A stretch of DNA of 64,000 bases, taken from Luteimonas wenzhouensis (GTDB lineage: Bacteria; Pseudomonadota; Gammaproteobacteria; Xanthomonadales; Xanthomonadaceae). Both the position numbers and the translations under genes were made by a program. The notes beneath the pieces are model-generated. The model worked only from the letters and a program-made list of their open reading frames with translations. It searched no databases and had not been told where the DNA came from. Location: positions 310,001 through 374,000 of the forward strand of contig NZ_VOHE01000001.1 of NCBI RefSeq assembly GCF_007859305.1. The letters run 5' to 3'. This document shows, piece by piece, positions 9,456-17,353 of this stretch. Every line of letters begins with the position of its first letter. Positions within the stretch are counted from its first letter, which is position 1.

Positions 9456-10580
9456 ATGGATCGTCCCCGGCTCCACGGCATCGTGCATGTCGTCAATTCG
9501 CTCGACTTCGGCGGCCTGGAACGCGTGGTGGCCGACCTCGCGATCGAGCAGCGCACGCGCGGGATGGCGGTGAGCGTGTTCAGCATCTGCGAGACCGGGG
9601 GCTTCCGCGACGCGCTGGAGGCGGCCGGGGTGCCGGTGCTGGTGGGCGGCAAGCGCCGGACCCTGGACCTGGGCGTGCTGCACCGGCTGCGCCGCGCGAC
9701 GGCCGACGCCGACCTGGTCCACAGCCACAACTTCGTGCCCAACTACTACGCGGCCACCGCGCTGTTCGGGCGCCGGTCCCCGCCCGTGCTGGTCAACACC
9801 TGCCACAACATGGGCACCCGCCTGGACAACCGGCGCCTGCGCACGCTCTACCGCTGGTCGCTGCGCCACACCGCGCGCGTGGCGATGGTCGGAGAACAGG
9901 TGCGGCGGCGGTTCGTCGACGACGCGATCGTGCCGCCAACGCTGGCGGCGACGGTGCTCAACGGCATCCCGGTGCAGCGCTTCGACGGCGGGGGCCAGGC
10001 GCGCGAACGCGCCCGTGCCCGGCTCGGGATCGAGCCCGGGGTGCCACTGCTCGGCTGCGTCGGCCGGCTGGTGGGGCTGAAGAACCACCGCCTGCTGCTG
10101 GGCTGCCTGCCGGCCCTGGCGGCCACCCACCCCGGGGTGCGCCTGGTCCTGGTCGGCGACGGGCCGCTGGAGGCGGCGCTGCGGATCGAGGCCCGCGCGC
10201 TCGGCGTGGCCGACCGGGTACTGTTCGCGGGCGCCCGCGACGACGTGCCGGCCCTGCTGCCGGCGCTGGACGTGTTCGTGCTGCCCTCGCTGACCGAAGG
10301 CCTGTCGATCGCCCTGCTCGAGGCCTGCGCCGCGGGCCTGGCGGTGGTGGCATCGGACGTGGGCGGGAACCCCGAGATCGTGCGCGACGCACAGACCGGG
10401 CGGCTGTTCGCCAGCGGCGACGGCGACGGCCTGCGCAACCTGCTCGACGAGCTGCTCGCCGACGCAACGCAACGCGCCCGCCTGGGCGCGGCCGCGCGCG
10501 ACTGGGTGCTCGGCCACGCCTCGGTCGGGGCGATGGCCGACGGCTACGAGCGCCTGTACCGCGAGGCGCTCGCCGCCTGA
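9456..10580 (+). CDS. Glycosyltransferase family 4 (GT-B fold)
   Basis: A 374-residue GT-B enzyme. The N-terminal acceptor domain begins GIVHVVNSLDFGGLERVV, the usual glycine-rich loop. The C-terminal nucleotide-sugar domain has LLGCVGRLVGLKNHRLLL, the donor motif LPSLTEGLSIALLEACAAG (the E-x7-E pair), and ASDVGGNPEIV. Predicted role: transfer of one sugar of the exopolysaccharide repeat unit at the inner face of the cytoplasmic membrane; donor and linkage unknown. It is a single plus-strand gene between minus-strand genes, and its stop lies only 13 nt from the convergent stop of the beta-helix/deacetylase gene. Confidence 0.88.
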   Translation: MDRPRLHGIVHVVNSLDFGGLERVVADLAIEQRTRGMAVSVFSICETGGFRDALEAAGVPVLVGGKRRTLDLGVLHRLRRATADADLVHSHNFVPNYYAATALFGRRSPPVLVNTCHNMGTRLDNRRLRTLYRWSLRHTARVAMVGEQVRRRFVDDAIVPPTLAATVLNGIPVQRFDGGGQARERARARLGIEPGVPLLGCVGRLVGLKNHRLLLGCLPALAATHPGVRLVLVGDGPLEAALRIEARALGVADRVLFAGARDDVPALLPALDVFVLPSLTEGLSIALLEACAAGLAVVASDVGGNPEIVRDAQTGRLFASGDGDGLRNLLDELLADATQRARLGAAARDWVLGHASVGAMADGYERLYREALAA

Positions 10581-10593
10581 CCGGTGACCCGCC

Positions 10594-13374
10594 TCAGCCG
10601 TTGGCCACCCGCCGCTGCGCGGCGTCCGCCACGCCATAGCCCGGGCGCGGCACCAGGTAGTCGCGGTACTGCCCGGGATCTCCGTCCAGCCCTGCCTCGG
10701 CGGCCTTGGCGATGTTGTAGGCCTCGCGCGCACTCACGTAGTGCAGCTTCCACTCGCGGCCGTCGTTGTAGCGGGTCTCGAGGTAGGTGTGGGCCTCGTC
10801 CATCGCCTTGCCGAGCAGCGCGTCCATGTCCTCGTCCTCGGCGCCGTGGGTGTGGATCTTGACGAAGATCCATTCCGGCCGGCCCTCGACGTGGATGCCG
10901 GTCTGGACCCAGGCATCGATGCGGTCGCGGGTGGCCGGCGCCACCGCGCGGATGTCCGAGTTCTCGATCCGCGGCAGCAGCCCCCACTTGCGCGACTTCC
11001 AGCGGAAGCCCAGCGGCCCCTGGATGATCATCAGGTCGCCCTCGCTCCGGCCGCCCACCTTCACCCGCGGCCCGGTCTCGTGCGACCTCGGCCGCGCCGG
11101 GTCGTCCTTGGCGTAGTAGATCCGGTTCACCGTCCGGGTCTGGCAGGGGTCGGGCGCGGCCGGCAGGGTGAAGTCGGCGTAGCAGCCGGTTTCGCGCAGC
11201 ACGGTCAGTTCGTTGTCCACGCCGCAGTGGCGGCCCGTCGGATGGCTGTTGTCCAGCGCCCAGTTGCCGTGGATGAACGCCCAGCGCGGCTGGCCGGTGG
11301 CCGGATCGCGTGGCAGCGCGTCGTGGCGCGTGGCCAGCAGTTCGGTGAATCGGGCAAGCGTCTGGCGCAGGTTGTCCTCGGTGTCGTTGTCGTGGTGGAG
11401 GTGGATCTCGATCTCCCCCAGTCCCTGCCGGCACAGCTCCACCAGCGCGTCCAGGTGCTCCTCCCGGTATTCCTCCTCGGGGTAGAAGAAGGTGTGGACG
11501 GGGGGCCGGCCGTCGGCGTCGCGGTGCCCTTCGCACAGCTTCGGCAGGTCGCGGCGCCAGCGCTCCACCCGCGCGCGCTCGCGCTCCAGGCCCGGCGTGC
11601 CCCAGCCCGGCTCGTAGTGGTCGACGAAGCAGAACAGCAGGTGCCGGGTGGTGCCCGGCGGCACCGGCGCGCGCCAGTCCTGGCGCATCCAGGCGAACAG
11701 CCAGCCGGTCACGTTGCGCCTGCGCGCCACCACCAGGGCGGGAACGAGGACGGCCAGGGCGAGCAGGCCCGCCCCCAGCAACGCCAGCCGCATCGGCGTG
11801 ATCCAGCCGGCGGCGCGTGGCCATGCGTTTCCAAGCCGGGCCAGTCCCGACAGCGTGACGATGGCGGTGTCGTCCGCCAGCTCGCGCAGCCCGTCGCGGG
11901 ATGCCGGATGGCCCGGCGGGATCCTGTGCGCGACCGGGGCGGCCGCGGCGGCCGCCCCGGCGCCCGCCTCGTATGCGCCGATGGTGGGCGCGGTCGGCGA
12001 ACGCCCCTCGCCCTCGATGTCCTCGCCCAGGCCCGGCAGCGGCGTGCCGGCGCCGACCACGGCGCTCCCGTCCAGCGGACGGCCGCGCGCGTCGACCTCG
12101 ACCGCCGCCTGCACGCTGTGCACGTCCACGCCCATGGCCTGGCGCCAGCGCTCCAGGCTGGAGACCGGCAGCGCCAGCGGCGAGTCCGGCCGGTGGTCGA
12201 AGAAGCGGCACGGGCGCGACCCGCGCGGGTAGGCGTTGTAGTCCATCCGCGGCGCGCCGGCCAGCGCCGACAGCCCGCCCAGCTCGGGCGACCAGCGGAT
12301 CTCCACGCAGTTGCCGCCGTCCTGCACCACCAGGTTGTTCACCACGGTGGCCCCGGTGTTCGGCGGCCGCCCGGCCTCGCCGTGCCAGTCCTGGAAGACG
12401 ATGCCGAAGAACAGCGCCGCCTGGCCCTCGCGCGCGGCGTCGATGATGGTGTTGTGCGCGACCACCGTGTCGAGGGTGGCGTACAGGCCGATGCCGGCGT
12501 AGCGGGTATTGCGCACCACGTTGTTGCGGACCACGCCGCGGATCGCCTCGTGGTAGCCCGGGTTGGCCTCGAGGTCGAAGAAGTCGACGCTGGTGTCGAA
12601 GCCGGCGAGGATGCCGGCGTCGCCGGTGTTCTCGATCCGGTTGCGCTGGACCACCACGTCGCGCGCGCCGCCCTTGAAGTACAGGCCGGTGGTGGCGGTG
12701 TCGTGGATGTAGCTGTCCTCGACCACCATGCCGTCGCCGTTGACGTTGTCGATGCCGTCGGCGTTGCTCGGGTCGCGACGGCCGGTGCCGTGGATCTCGA
12801 CGCGACGGATGGTCACGCGGCGCGAGCGCGGGGTGATCTTGATCCCGTCGCGGCCGGTGTCGCGGACCAGCAGATCCTCCAGCACCACGTCCGAGGCACC
12901 GGCATCGCTGTCGGGGCCGCCCTGGTACCAGTTGGTCTGCAGCATCACGCCGTAGTAGTGGCCACCGCTGATCTCGAGGTTGGACAGCACGCTGCCGGAG
13001 GCGTCCGGGTCGATCTGCACGGTGACCGAGTCGGGTGTGTCCAGGTCGCAATGGATGTGGGCCCGCCCGCCGCCGGGCGCCGAGCGCAGGGTCAGCCGCA
13101 CCCGCAGCCGCACGTCGCACTCGTCGTAGCGCCCCTGTCCCGGGCGCGCGTCCAGTTCGACCACGTCCCCGGGCGAGACCAGCCCCCACTCGGGGTCGAT
13201 CACGCGCCGGATGGTCCGGAACGGGCGTTCGGCCGAACCGTTCCCGTGGGTGTCGCTGCCGGCGCCCGAGACGTGCCAGGTGCGGGCCGCGGCGGGAGCG
13301 GCCCAGGCGGCGGCGCACGCCACCAGGCAGGCGAGCAGCAGGCGGCGGGATCGGTGGTGTGTTGGCGTGGTCAT
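10594..13374 (-). CDS. Fusion protein: secreted parallel beta-helix, membrane helix, deacetylase-like domain
   Basis: A 926-residue protein with an unusual layout. Residues 1-31 form a signal peptide (RRLLLACLVACAAAWAAPAAA). Residues about 35-510 are a right-handed parallel beta-helix with coil repeats such as GLYFKGGARDVVVQRNRIEN. A single membrane helix at about 528-552 (ALLGAGLLALAVLVPALVVA followed by RRR) fits a cytoplasmic C-terminus. Residues about 570-915 resemble polysaccharide deacetylases: FCFVDHYEPGW, HTFFYPEEEY, EIEIHLHHDND and FIHGNWALDNS supply Asp/His candidates. The beta-helix half is a paralog of the protein at 18967-20601. Likely roles are polysaccharide binding, cleavage or epimerisation, and deacetylation. 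No frameshift is seen, so the fusion looks genuine. Confidence 0.75.
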   Translation of the reverse strand: MTTPTHHRSRRLLLACLVACAAAWAAPAAARTWHVSGAGSDTHGNGSAERPFRTIRRVIDPEWGLVSPGDVVELDARPGQGRYDECDVRLRVRLTLRSAPGGGRAHIHCDLDTPDSVTVQIDPDASGSVLSNLEISGGHYYGVMLQTNWYQGGPDSDAGASDVVLEDLLVRDTGRDGIKITPRSRRVTIRRVEIHGTGRRDPSNADGIDNVNGDGMVVEDSYIHDTATTGLYFKGGARDVVVQRNRIENTGDAGILAGFDTSVDFFDLEANPGYHEAIRGVVRNNVVRNTRYAGIGLYATLDTVVAHNTIIDAAREGQAALFFGIVFQDWHGEAGRPPNTGATVVNNLVVQDGGNCVEIRWSPELGGLSALAGAPRMDYNAYPRGSRPCRFFDHRPDSPLALPVSSLERWRQAMGVDVHSVQAAVEVDARGRPLDGSAVVGAGTPLPGLGEDIEGEGRSPTAPTIGAYEAGAGAAAAAAPVAHRIPPGHPASRDGLRELADDTAIVTLSGLARLGNAWPRAAGWITPMRLALLGAGLLALAVLVPALVVARRRNVTGWLFAWMRQDWRAPVPPGTTRHLLFCFVDHYEPGWGTPGLERERARVERWRRDLPKLCEGHRDADGRPPVHTFFYPEEEYREEHLDALVELCRQGLGEIEIHLHHDNDTEDNLRQTLARFTELLATRHDALPRDPATGQPRWAFIHGNWALDNSHPTGRHCGVDNELTVLRETGCYADFTLPAAPDPCQTRTVNRIYYAKDDPARPRSHETGPRVKVGGRSEGDLMIIQGPLGFRWKSRKWGLLPRIENSDIRAVAPATRDRIDAWVQTGIHVEGRPEWIFVKIHTHGAEDEDMDALLGKAMDEAHTYLETRYNDGREWKLHYVSAREAYNIAKAAEAGLDGDPGQYRDYLVPRPGYGVADAAQRRVANG
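12589..12768 (-). repeat. Duplicated beta-helix coding segment, copy 1
   Basis: This part of the fusion gene matches 19873-20052 at a constant offset of 7284 bases without indels. Runs of 62 identical bases (12589-12650) and 59 identical bases (12710-12768) lie inside it. Both copies are in the same orientation. Confidence 0.85.
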
Positions 13375-13566
13375 GCGGCGCGGGTGCTCCGGAGGGTTGC
13401 GCGTGGATGCCGGCACCCGTGGCGCCGCTTCCCTGGGAACTGGAACGCGATCGGGTGGCGCCGGCGGACACGGCGTCCGCCCATGCGGGCTTTCCGCGTA
13501 TACCCCGGACGGACGACACGCCCCGGCGACCGGCGCCGGCGCACCGCAGGGGGACGGAGGACGGCC

Positions 13567-14562
13567 TTGAAAAAGCGCATCGCGGCCAGGATCCTGGCGC
13601 TCAGCGGCCTCGGCCGCCTGCTCGCGGCGGTGGCACCGCCGTCGGGGATCCTGATCCTCAACTACCACCGCATCGGCGACGGCAGCAGCTCGCCCTACGA
13701 CCGCGAGCTGTGGAGCGCGGACGCCGAGGCCTTCGACGCGCAGATGGCGCGCCTGGCGCGGGACTGCGACGTGATCTCGCCCGCCGACATCGACACGGTG
13801 GCCGGGCGTCGCGGTCGCCACGTGCTGGTCACCTTCGACGACGGCTACCTGGACAACTACGAGGTGGCCTACCCGATCCTGCGCCGGCACGGCCTGCCCG
13901 CCACCTTCTTCATCGCCACCGGCTTCATCGACCGCCCGCGCCTGCCCTGGTGGGACGAGATCGCCTGGCGCATCCGCACCACCGCGGCCGCGCGGCTGGA
14001 CCTGCGGCCATGGCTGCCCGAACCGCTGGCCCCGACACGCGGCCCCGACGCCGCCATCGGCGCGATCCTTCGAGCCTACAAGGCGCTTCCGGCCGACGAG
14101 GCCGCCCGCATGCTCGAACGCCTGCGCGCCGAAACCGGCCAGGAGACGCCCGAACGCGTCGACGGCCTGTGGATGGACTGGAACCAGATCCGGGAAATGG
14201 CCGCCGGCGGGATGACCATCGGCGGCCACACCGTCGACCACCCGGTGCTCTCGCGCCTGCCGCTCGAACGCCAGCGCGATGAGATCGAGACCTGCGCGGC
14301 GCGGATCCTTGCCGAGACCGGCCGGCCGATGCACTACTTCGCCTATCCGGTAGGCAGCACCTGGGCGTTCGACGAGGGCACCCGCGCATGCCTGGAGGCG
14401 GTGGGCGTCAAGCGCGCGTTCTCGTACTACGGCGGCCACGCGGCCGTGGACTCGCCGCGCTTCGATACCCCGCGCATGGCGATGGAGCGCTACGTCGGCA
14501 TGCACGACCTGGGCGCCATGCTCTGGATGCCGCGCCTGTTCTGCAAGTTCGATCCCGCCTGA
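13567..14562 (+). CDS. Polysaccharide deacetylase (NodB homology, CE4)
   Basis: A 331-residue protein with the NodB fold. Motif 1 is HVLVTFDDGYLDNY (catalytic Asp and metal Asp) near residue 82. Motif 2 is IGGHTVDHPVLS with the two metal-binding His near residues 220-224. Later motifs are HYFAYPVGS and KRAFSYYGG. The start is a TTG at 13567 directly behind a strong GGAGG (13556-13560); there is no ATG before conserved sequence. Role: removal of N-acetyl (or O-acetyl) groups from the polymer or a lipid-linked intermediate. No signal peptide is obvious, so action at the cytoplasmic face is possible. The 192-nt divergent gap upstream (13375-13566) carries the promoters. Confidence 0.88.
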   Translation: MKKRIAARILALSGLGRLLAAVAPPSGILILNYHRIGDGSSSPYDRELWSADAEAFDAQMARLARDCDVISPADIDTVAGRRGRHVLVTFDDGYLDNYEVAYPILRRHGLPATFFIATGFIDRPRLPWWDEIAWRIRTTAAARLDLRPWLPEPLAPTRGPDAAIGAILRAYKALPADEAARMLERLRAETGQETPERVDGLWMDWNQIREMAAGGMTIGGHTVDHPVLSRLPLERQRDEIETCAARILAETGRPMHYFAYPVGSTWAFDEGTRACLEAVGVKRAFSYYGGHAAVDSPRFDTPRMAMERYVGMHDLGAMLWMPRLFCKFDPA

Positions 14563-14578
14563 AGCGCTGGCGGCGGGC

Positions 14579-15355
14579 ATGAGCGCGCAGATCGACTTCC
14601 TCGCCCTGTACCGCGAGCTCGGGATCGACCCGACCTGCTCGCCCGAGGCGTTCAAGCATGCCTACCGGCGGCGCGTGTCCGAACTGCACCCCGACCGCGG
14701 CAGCGAAGGCCACGCCGGCGAGGAGGCGTTGAAAGTACTCAACCTGGGCTACGCGGCGGCGCTCGAGTTCTTCCAGGCCCACGGCCGCTTCCCCGGCGCA
14801 CCACCCGCCCCGGCCGCGGCCCGCCGCCCGGCGCCCGCGCCGTCGGCGGGCGCCGCAGCGACGGCGCGTCCGCCCCGCCGCGACGCCGGGACCGCCCCGC
14901 CGGCCGGGGTGGCGGCCTCCGCAACCACGGCGCCGGGCCAGCGGCGCTGGCTGAGTGGCGTGCTGGTGGCCCTGGTCGCGCTGGTGCTGGCCGCCCAGCT
15001 GGCCGGTCGCGGCGACGAAGGGACCGCCGCGCCCGCGGACGCCGCACGCGCGGGCGCCGCGGCCCCGGACGCGGATGACACGGCCGCCGGCGCCGTTCCG
15101 GCCCTGTGGATCGGCATGAGCGCGCGGGAGGCGCTGGACGCCCTGGGCACGCCCACCGACACCACCGAGGACGGCAGGCTGTGGCACTACGGCCCTTCGT
15201 GGATCCGCCTGTCCTGCCGCGAGGTGGTGGACTGGTACAGCTCCCCGCTCAAGCCGCTCGGCCACTCGCCCATGCATCCGGACGGCGATCCGGACCCGCT
15301 GGACGCGGAACGCGGCATCGCCTGCCTGGAGCTCGATCCGGCGGCGCATCGCTGA
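14579..15355 (+). CDS. Membrane-anchored J-domain protein
   Basis: A 258-residue protein, 16 nt after the deacetylase and probably co-transcribed with it. Residues 7-65 form a DnaJ J-domain with the HPD triad at 37-39 (SELHPDRGS). An Ala/Pro-rich linker (about 75-118) and one membrane helix (WLSGVLVALVALVLAAQLA, about 122-140) follow. After the helix, about 80 residues contain LWIGMSAREALDALGTPTDT, which resembles the GMS-x2-E-V-x2-LLG-x-P pattern of small BamE/SmpA-like domains. Predicted topology: J-domain in the cytoplasm to recruit DnaK, C-terminal domain in the periplasm. A role in assembly of the polysaccharide machinery is inference from context only. Confidence 0.75.
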   Translation: MSAQIDFLALYRELGIDPTCSPEAFKHAYRRRVSELHPDRGSEGHAGEEALKVLNLGYAAALEFFQAHGRFPGAPPAPAAARRPAPAPSAGAAATARPPRRDAGTAPPAGVAASATTAPGQRRWLSGVLVALVALVLAAQLAGRGDEGTAAPADAARAGAAAPDADDTAAGAVPALWIGMSAREALDALGTPTDTTEDGRLWHYGPSWIRLSCREVVDWYSSPLKPLGHSPMHPDGDPDPLDAERGIACLELDPAAHR

Positions 15356-15399
15356 CGCCGGGGCCACGCGACGGATGGCCGGCGCGGGGACCCGGACCG

Positions 15400-16986
15400 T
15401 CAGGCCGGCGCCTCGTCCTCCTCCGGCAGCGCGCGCCCCTCGGCCTCGGCCTGGAGCACGCTGCGGCGGATCTTCCCGGTGCTGGTCTTGGGCAGCGAGT
15501 CGCGGAACTCCACCGTGCGCGGGACCATGAACTCCTCCAGGTGCGCGCGGCAGTGGGCGAGGATCGCGCGCGCGTCGGGCGCATCGCCATCGCGCACCAC
15601 GATCGCCTTGAGCGCGTGGCCCATCACCGGGTCGGGCACGCCCACCAGCGCCGCCTCGCGCACGCCGGGCAGCGCGTACAGCACGTTCTCGACTTCCTTG
15701 GGGCTGACCTTCTCGCCGCGGGTCTTGAGGATGTCGTCCTTGCGGCCGACGAAGTACAGGAAGCCCTCCTCGTCCATCCGGAACAGGTCGCCGGTGTGCA
15801 GCACCTTCTCCCAGGGATAGCGGCCCGGGCGCAGGGTCTTGGCCGTGGCCTCCTCGTTGCGCCAGTAGCCCTGCATCACGTGGCCGCCGCGCACCACCAG
15901 CTCGCCGATCGTGCCGGGCGGCACCGGACGGCCCTCGTCGTCGGCCACCCACACCTCGGTCCCCGGGATCGCGATGCCGACGCTGTCCGGGCGCCTGGCC
16001 AGCTGCTCGGGCGGCAGCCAGGTGCAGCGCTTGGACTCGGTCATGCCGTACATCGAGTACACCTTCGCGTTCGGGAACAGTTCCTGCAGCTTGAAGATGT
16101 GGGCAGGCGGCAGCGCCGCGGCGGTGTTGGTGATGTAGCGCACGCTCTGCGCCCAGGCCGGGTCGAAATTGCGGATCTGCACGATCAGGGCGGCCATGGT
16201 CGGGACCAGCGGGAATCCGGTCACTTTCTCCGCGGCCAGCAGCGGCAGCACCTTCTGCGGGAACGCGAACGACTTCTCCAGCACCAGGGTGGCGCCCATC
16301 TTCACGCACATCAGCAGCTGGTACAGGCCGTAGTCGAACGACAGCGGCAGCACGCTCAGCACCACGTCGTCCTCGTTCGACTCGAGGTAGGTGGTGATCG
16401 AGCTGGCGGCGTGCTCGATGTTCTTGTGCGTCATCATGACGCCCTTGGGGTTGCCGGTGGACCCCGAGGTGTAGACCAGCATGGCCAGGTCGATGTCGAT
16501 CCCGGCCGGGCGCGCCGCGGCGCAGCCCGGGGCGGCCACGGCATTGAACGCGTCCCACGGCACCGCCGCCGCCGGCGCATCGCCCGGCAGGCCGTCCACC
16601 ACCACCACCTTGCGCACGCTCGGCGCGCGCGCGGCGGCGGCGAACGCCACCGCGGCCAGGCTGGCCTGGGTCACCAGCACCGAGGCCTCGCAGTTGTTGA
16701 GCACGAAGGCCAGCTTGTCGGTCTTGGTGGTCGGGTTGATCACGCTGAACACGCCGCCGGCGCGCAGCGTGCCGAAGATCGCCACCGCGGTCTCGACGCG
16801 GTTGTCGAGGAACACCACGCAGCGCTCGCCGTTGGCGAACGCGGCGTGTTCCACCAGTCCGTCGGCAAAGCGGCTGGCCGCGGCGTCGAACTGGGCGTAG
16901 CTGGTCCTCGCCCCGGCCTGGACGATCGCGGGATGGTCCGGCCGCCGGGCCGCCGCCAGGCTCAGGTGGTGCTCGTAGCGGTTCAT
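15400..16986 (-). CDS. AMP-forming acyl-CoA ligase, exosortase A system-associated type
   Basis: A 528-residue member of the ANL superfamily. Motif A3 is VYTSGSTGNPKGVMMTH near residue 170, A5 is MYGMTESKRCTWLPP near 310, and A7/A8 are LHTGDLFRMDEEGFLYFVGR and ILKTRGEKVSPKEVE near 390-430. The C-terminal catalytic lysine lies in LPKTSTGKIRR. It would activate a carboxylic acid as the adenylate and load it on CoA or, more likely here, on the ACP encoded immediately upstream (ATGA overlap at 16983-16986). Exosortase A loci carry such a ligase with an ACP and the PLP decarboxylase (here at 5058-6290). Substrate unknown. Confidence 0.87.
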   Translation of the reverse strand: MNRYEHHLSLAAARRPDHPAIVQAGARTSYAQFDAAASRFADGLVEHAAFANGERCVVFLDNRVETAVAIFGTLRAGGVFSVINPTTKTDKLAFVLNNCEASVLVTQASLAAVAFAAAARAPSVRKVVVVDGLPGDAPAAAVPWDAFNAVAAPGCAAARPAGIDIDLAMLVYTSGSTGNPKGVMMTHKNIEHAASSITTYLESNEDDVVLSVLPLSFDYGLYQLLMCVKMGATLVLEKSFAFPQKVLPLLAAEKVTGFPLVPTMAALIVQIRNFDPAWAQSVRYITNTAAALPPAHIFKLQELFPNAKVYSMYGMTESKRCTWLPPEQLARRPDSVGIAIPGTEVWVADDEGRPVPPGTIGELVVRGGHVMQGYWRNEEATAKTLRPGRYPWEKVLHTGDLFRMDEEGFLYFVGRKDDILKTRGEKVSPKEVENVLYALPGVREAALVGVPDPVMGHALKAIVVRDGDAPDARAILAHCRAHLEEFMVPRTVEFRDSLPKTSTGKIRRSVLQAEAEGRALPEEDEAPA

Positions 16987-17243
16987 GCGGCGGTCCCGGC
17001 CCCGTCGAGCTTGCGCTCGGCATAGGCGGCGATGCCGGCGATGCTGCCCAGGTTCTCCGGCAGCACGTCCTCGTCGTCGACCACGAAGCCGAACGTCTCC
17101 TCCAGCCAGGTCACCAGGGTCAGGACCCCGATCGAGTCGATGATGCCCGCTTCGAGCAGGTCCATCTCGGGGGTCGGGTCGGTCCCGTCGCCGGGGAAGT
17201 TGGCGACGATGAATTCATGGATGAGCTCTTGCGTGGAGGCCAT
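16983..17243 (-). CDS. Acyl carrier protein
   Basis: An 86-residue acidic four-helix carrier protein. The phosphopantetheine attachment site is the Ser of GIIDSIGVLTLV near residue 37; the expected acidic helix II follows (EETFGFVVDDEDVLPENLGS). It is the first gene of a two-gene unit with the acyl ligase, whose start overlaps its stop. The pair probably holds an acyl or aminoacyl group as a thioester for transfer in the exosortase-type pathway. The phosphopantetheinyl transferase at 42360-43121 could modify it. Confidence 0.88.
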   Translation of the reverse strand: MASTQELIHEFIVANFPGDGTDPTPEMDLLEAGIIDSIGVLTLVTWLEETFGFVVDDEDVLPENLGSIAGIAAYAERKLDGAGTAA

Positions 17244-17353
17244 GCGGATGTCTGGTCTGGGAGGGAGGGCACGGGCGGCACGCCGGCGGGCGGATGCGCC
17301 GAGCCCGGATTGGAACAGATTGTGGGCGGGGACGGAACCGCGGGCGGGCGCGC

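Noticed and set aside
10741-13560. Upstream in-frame extension of the polysaccharide deacetylase over the beta-helix gene
   Set aside because: The extension has no recognisable domain and lies antisense to a well-supported gene. A TTG with a strong GGAGG at 13556-13560 marks the real start.
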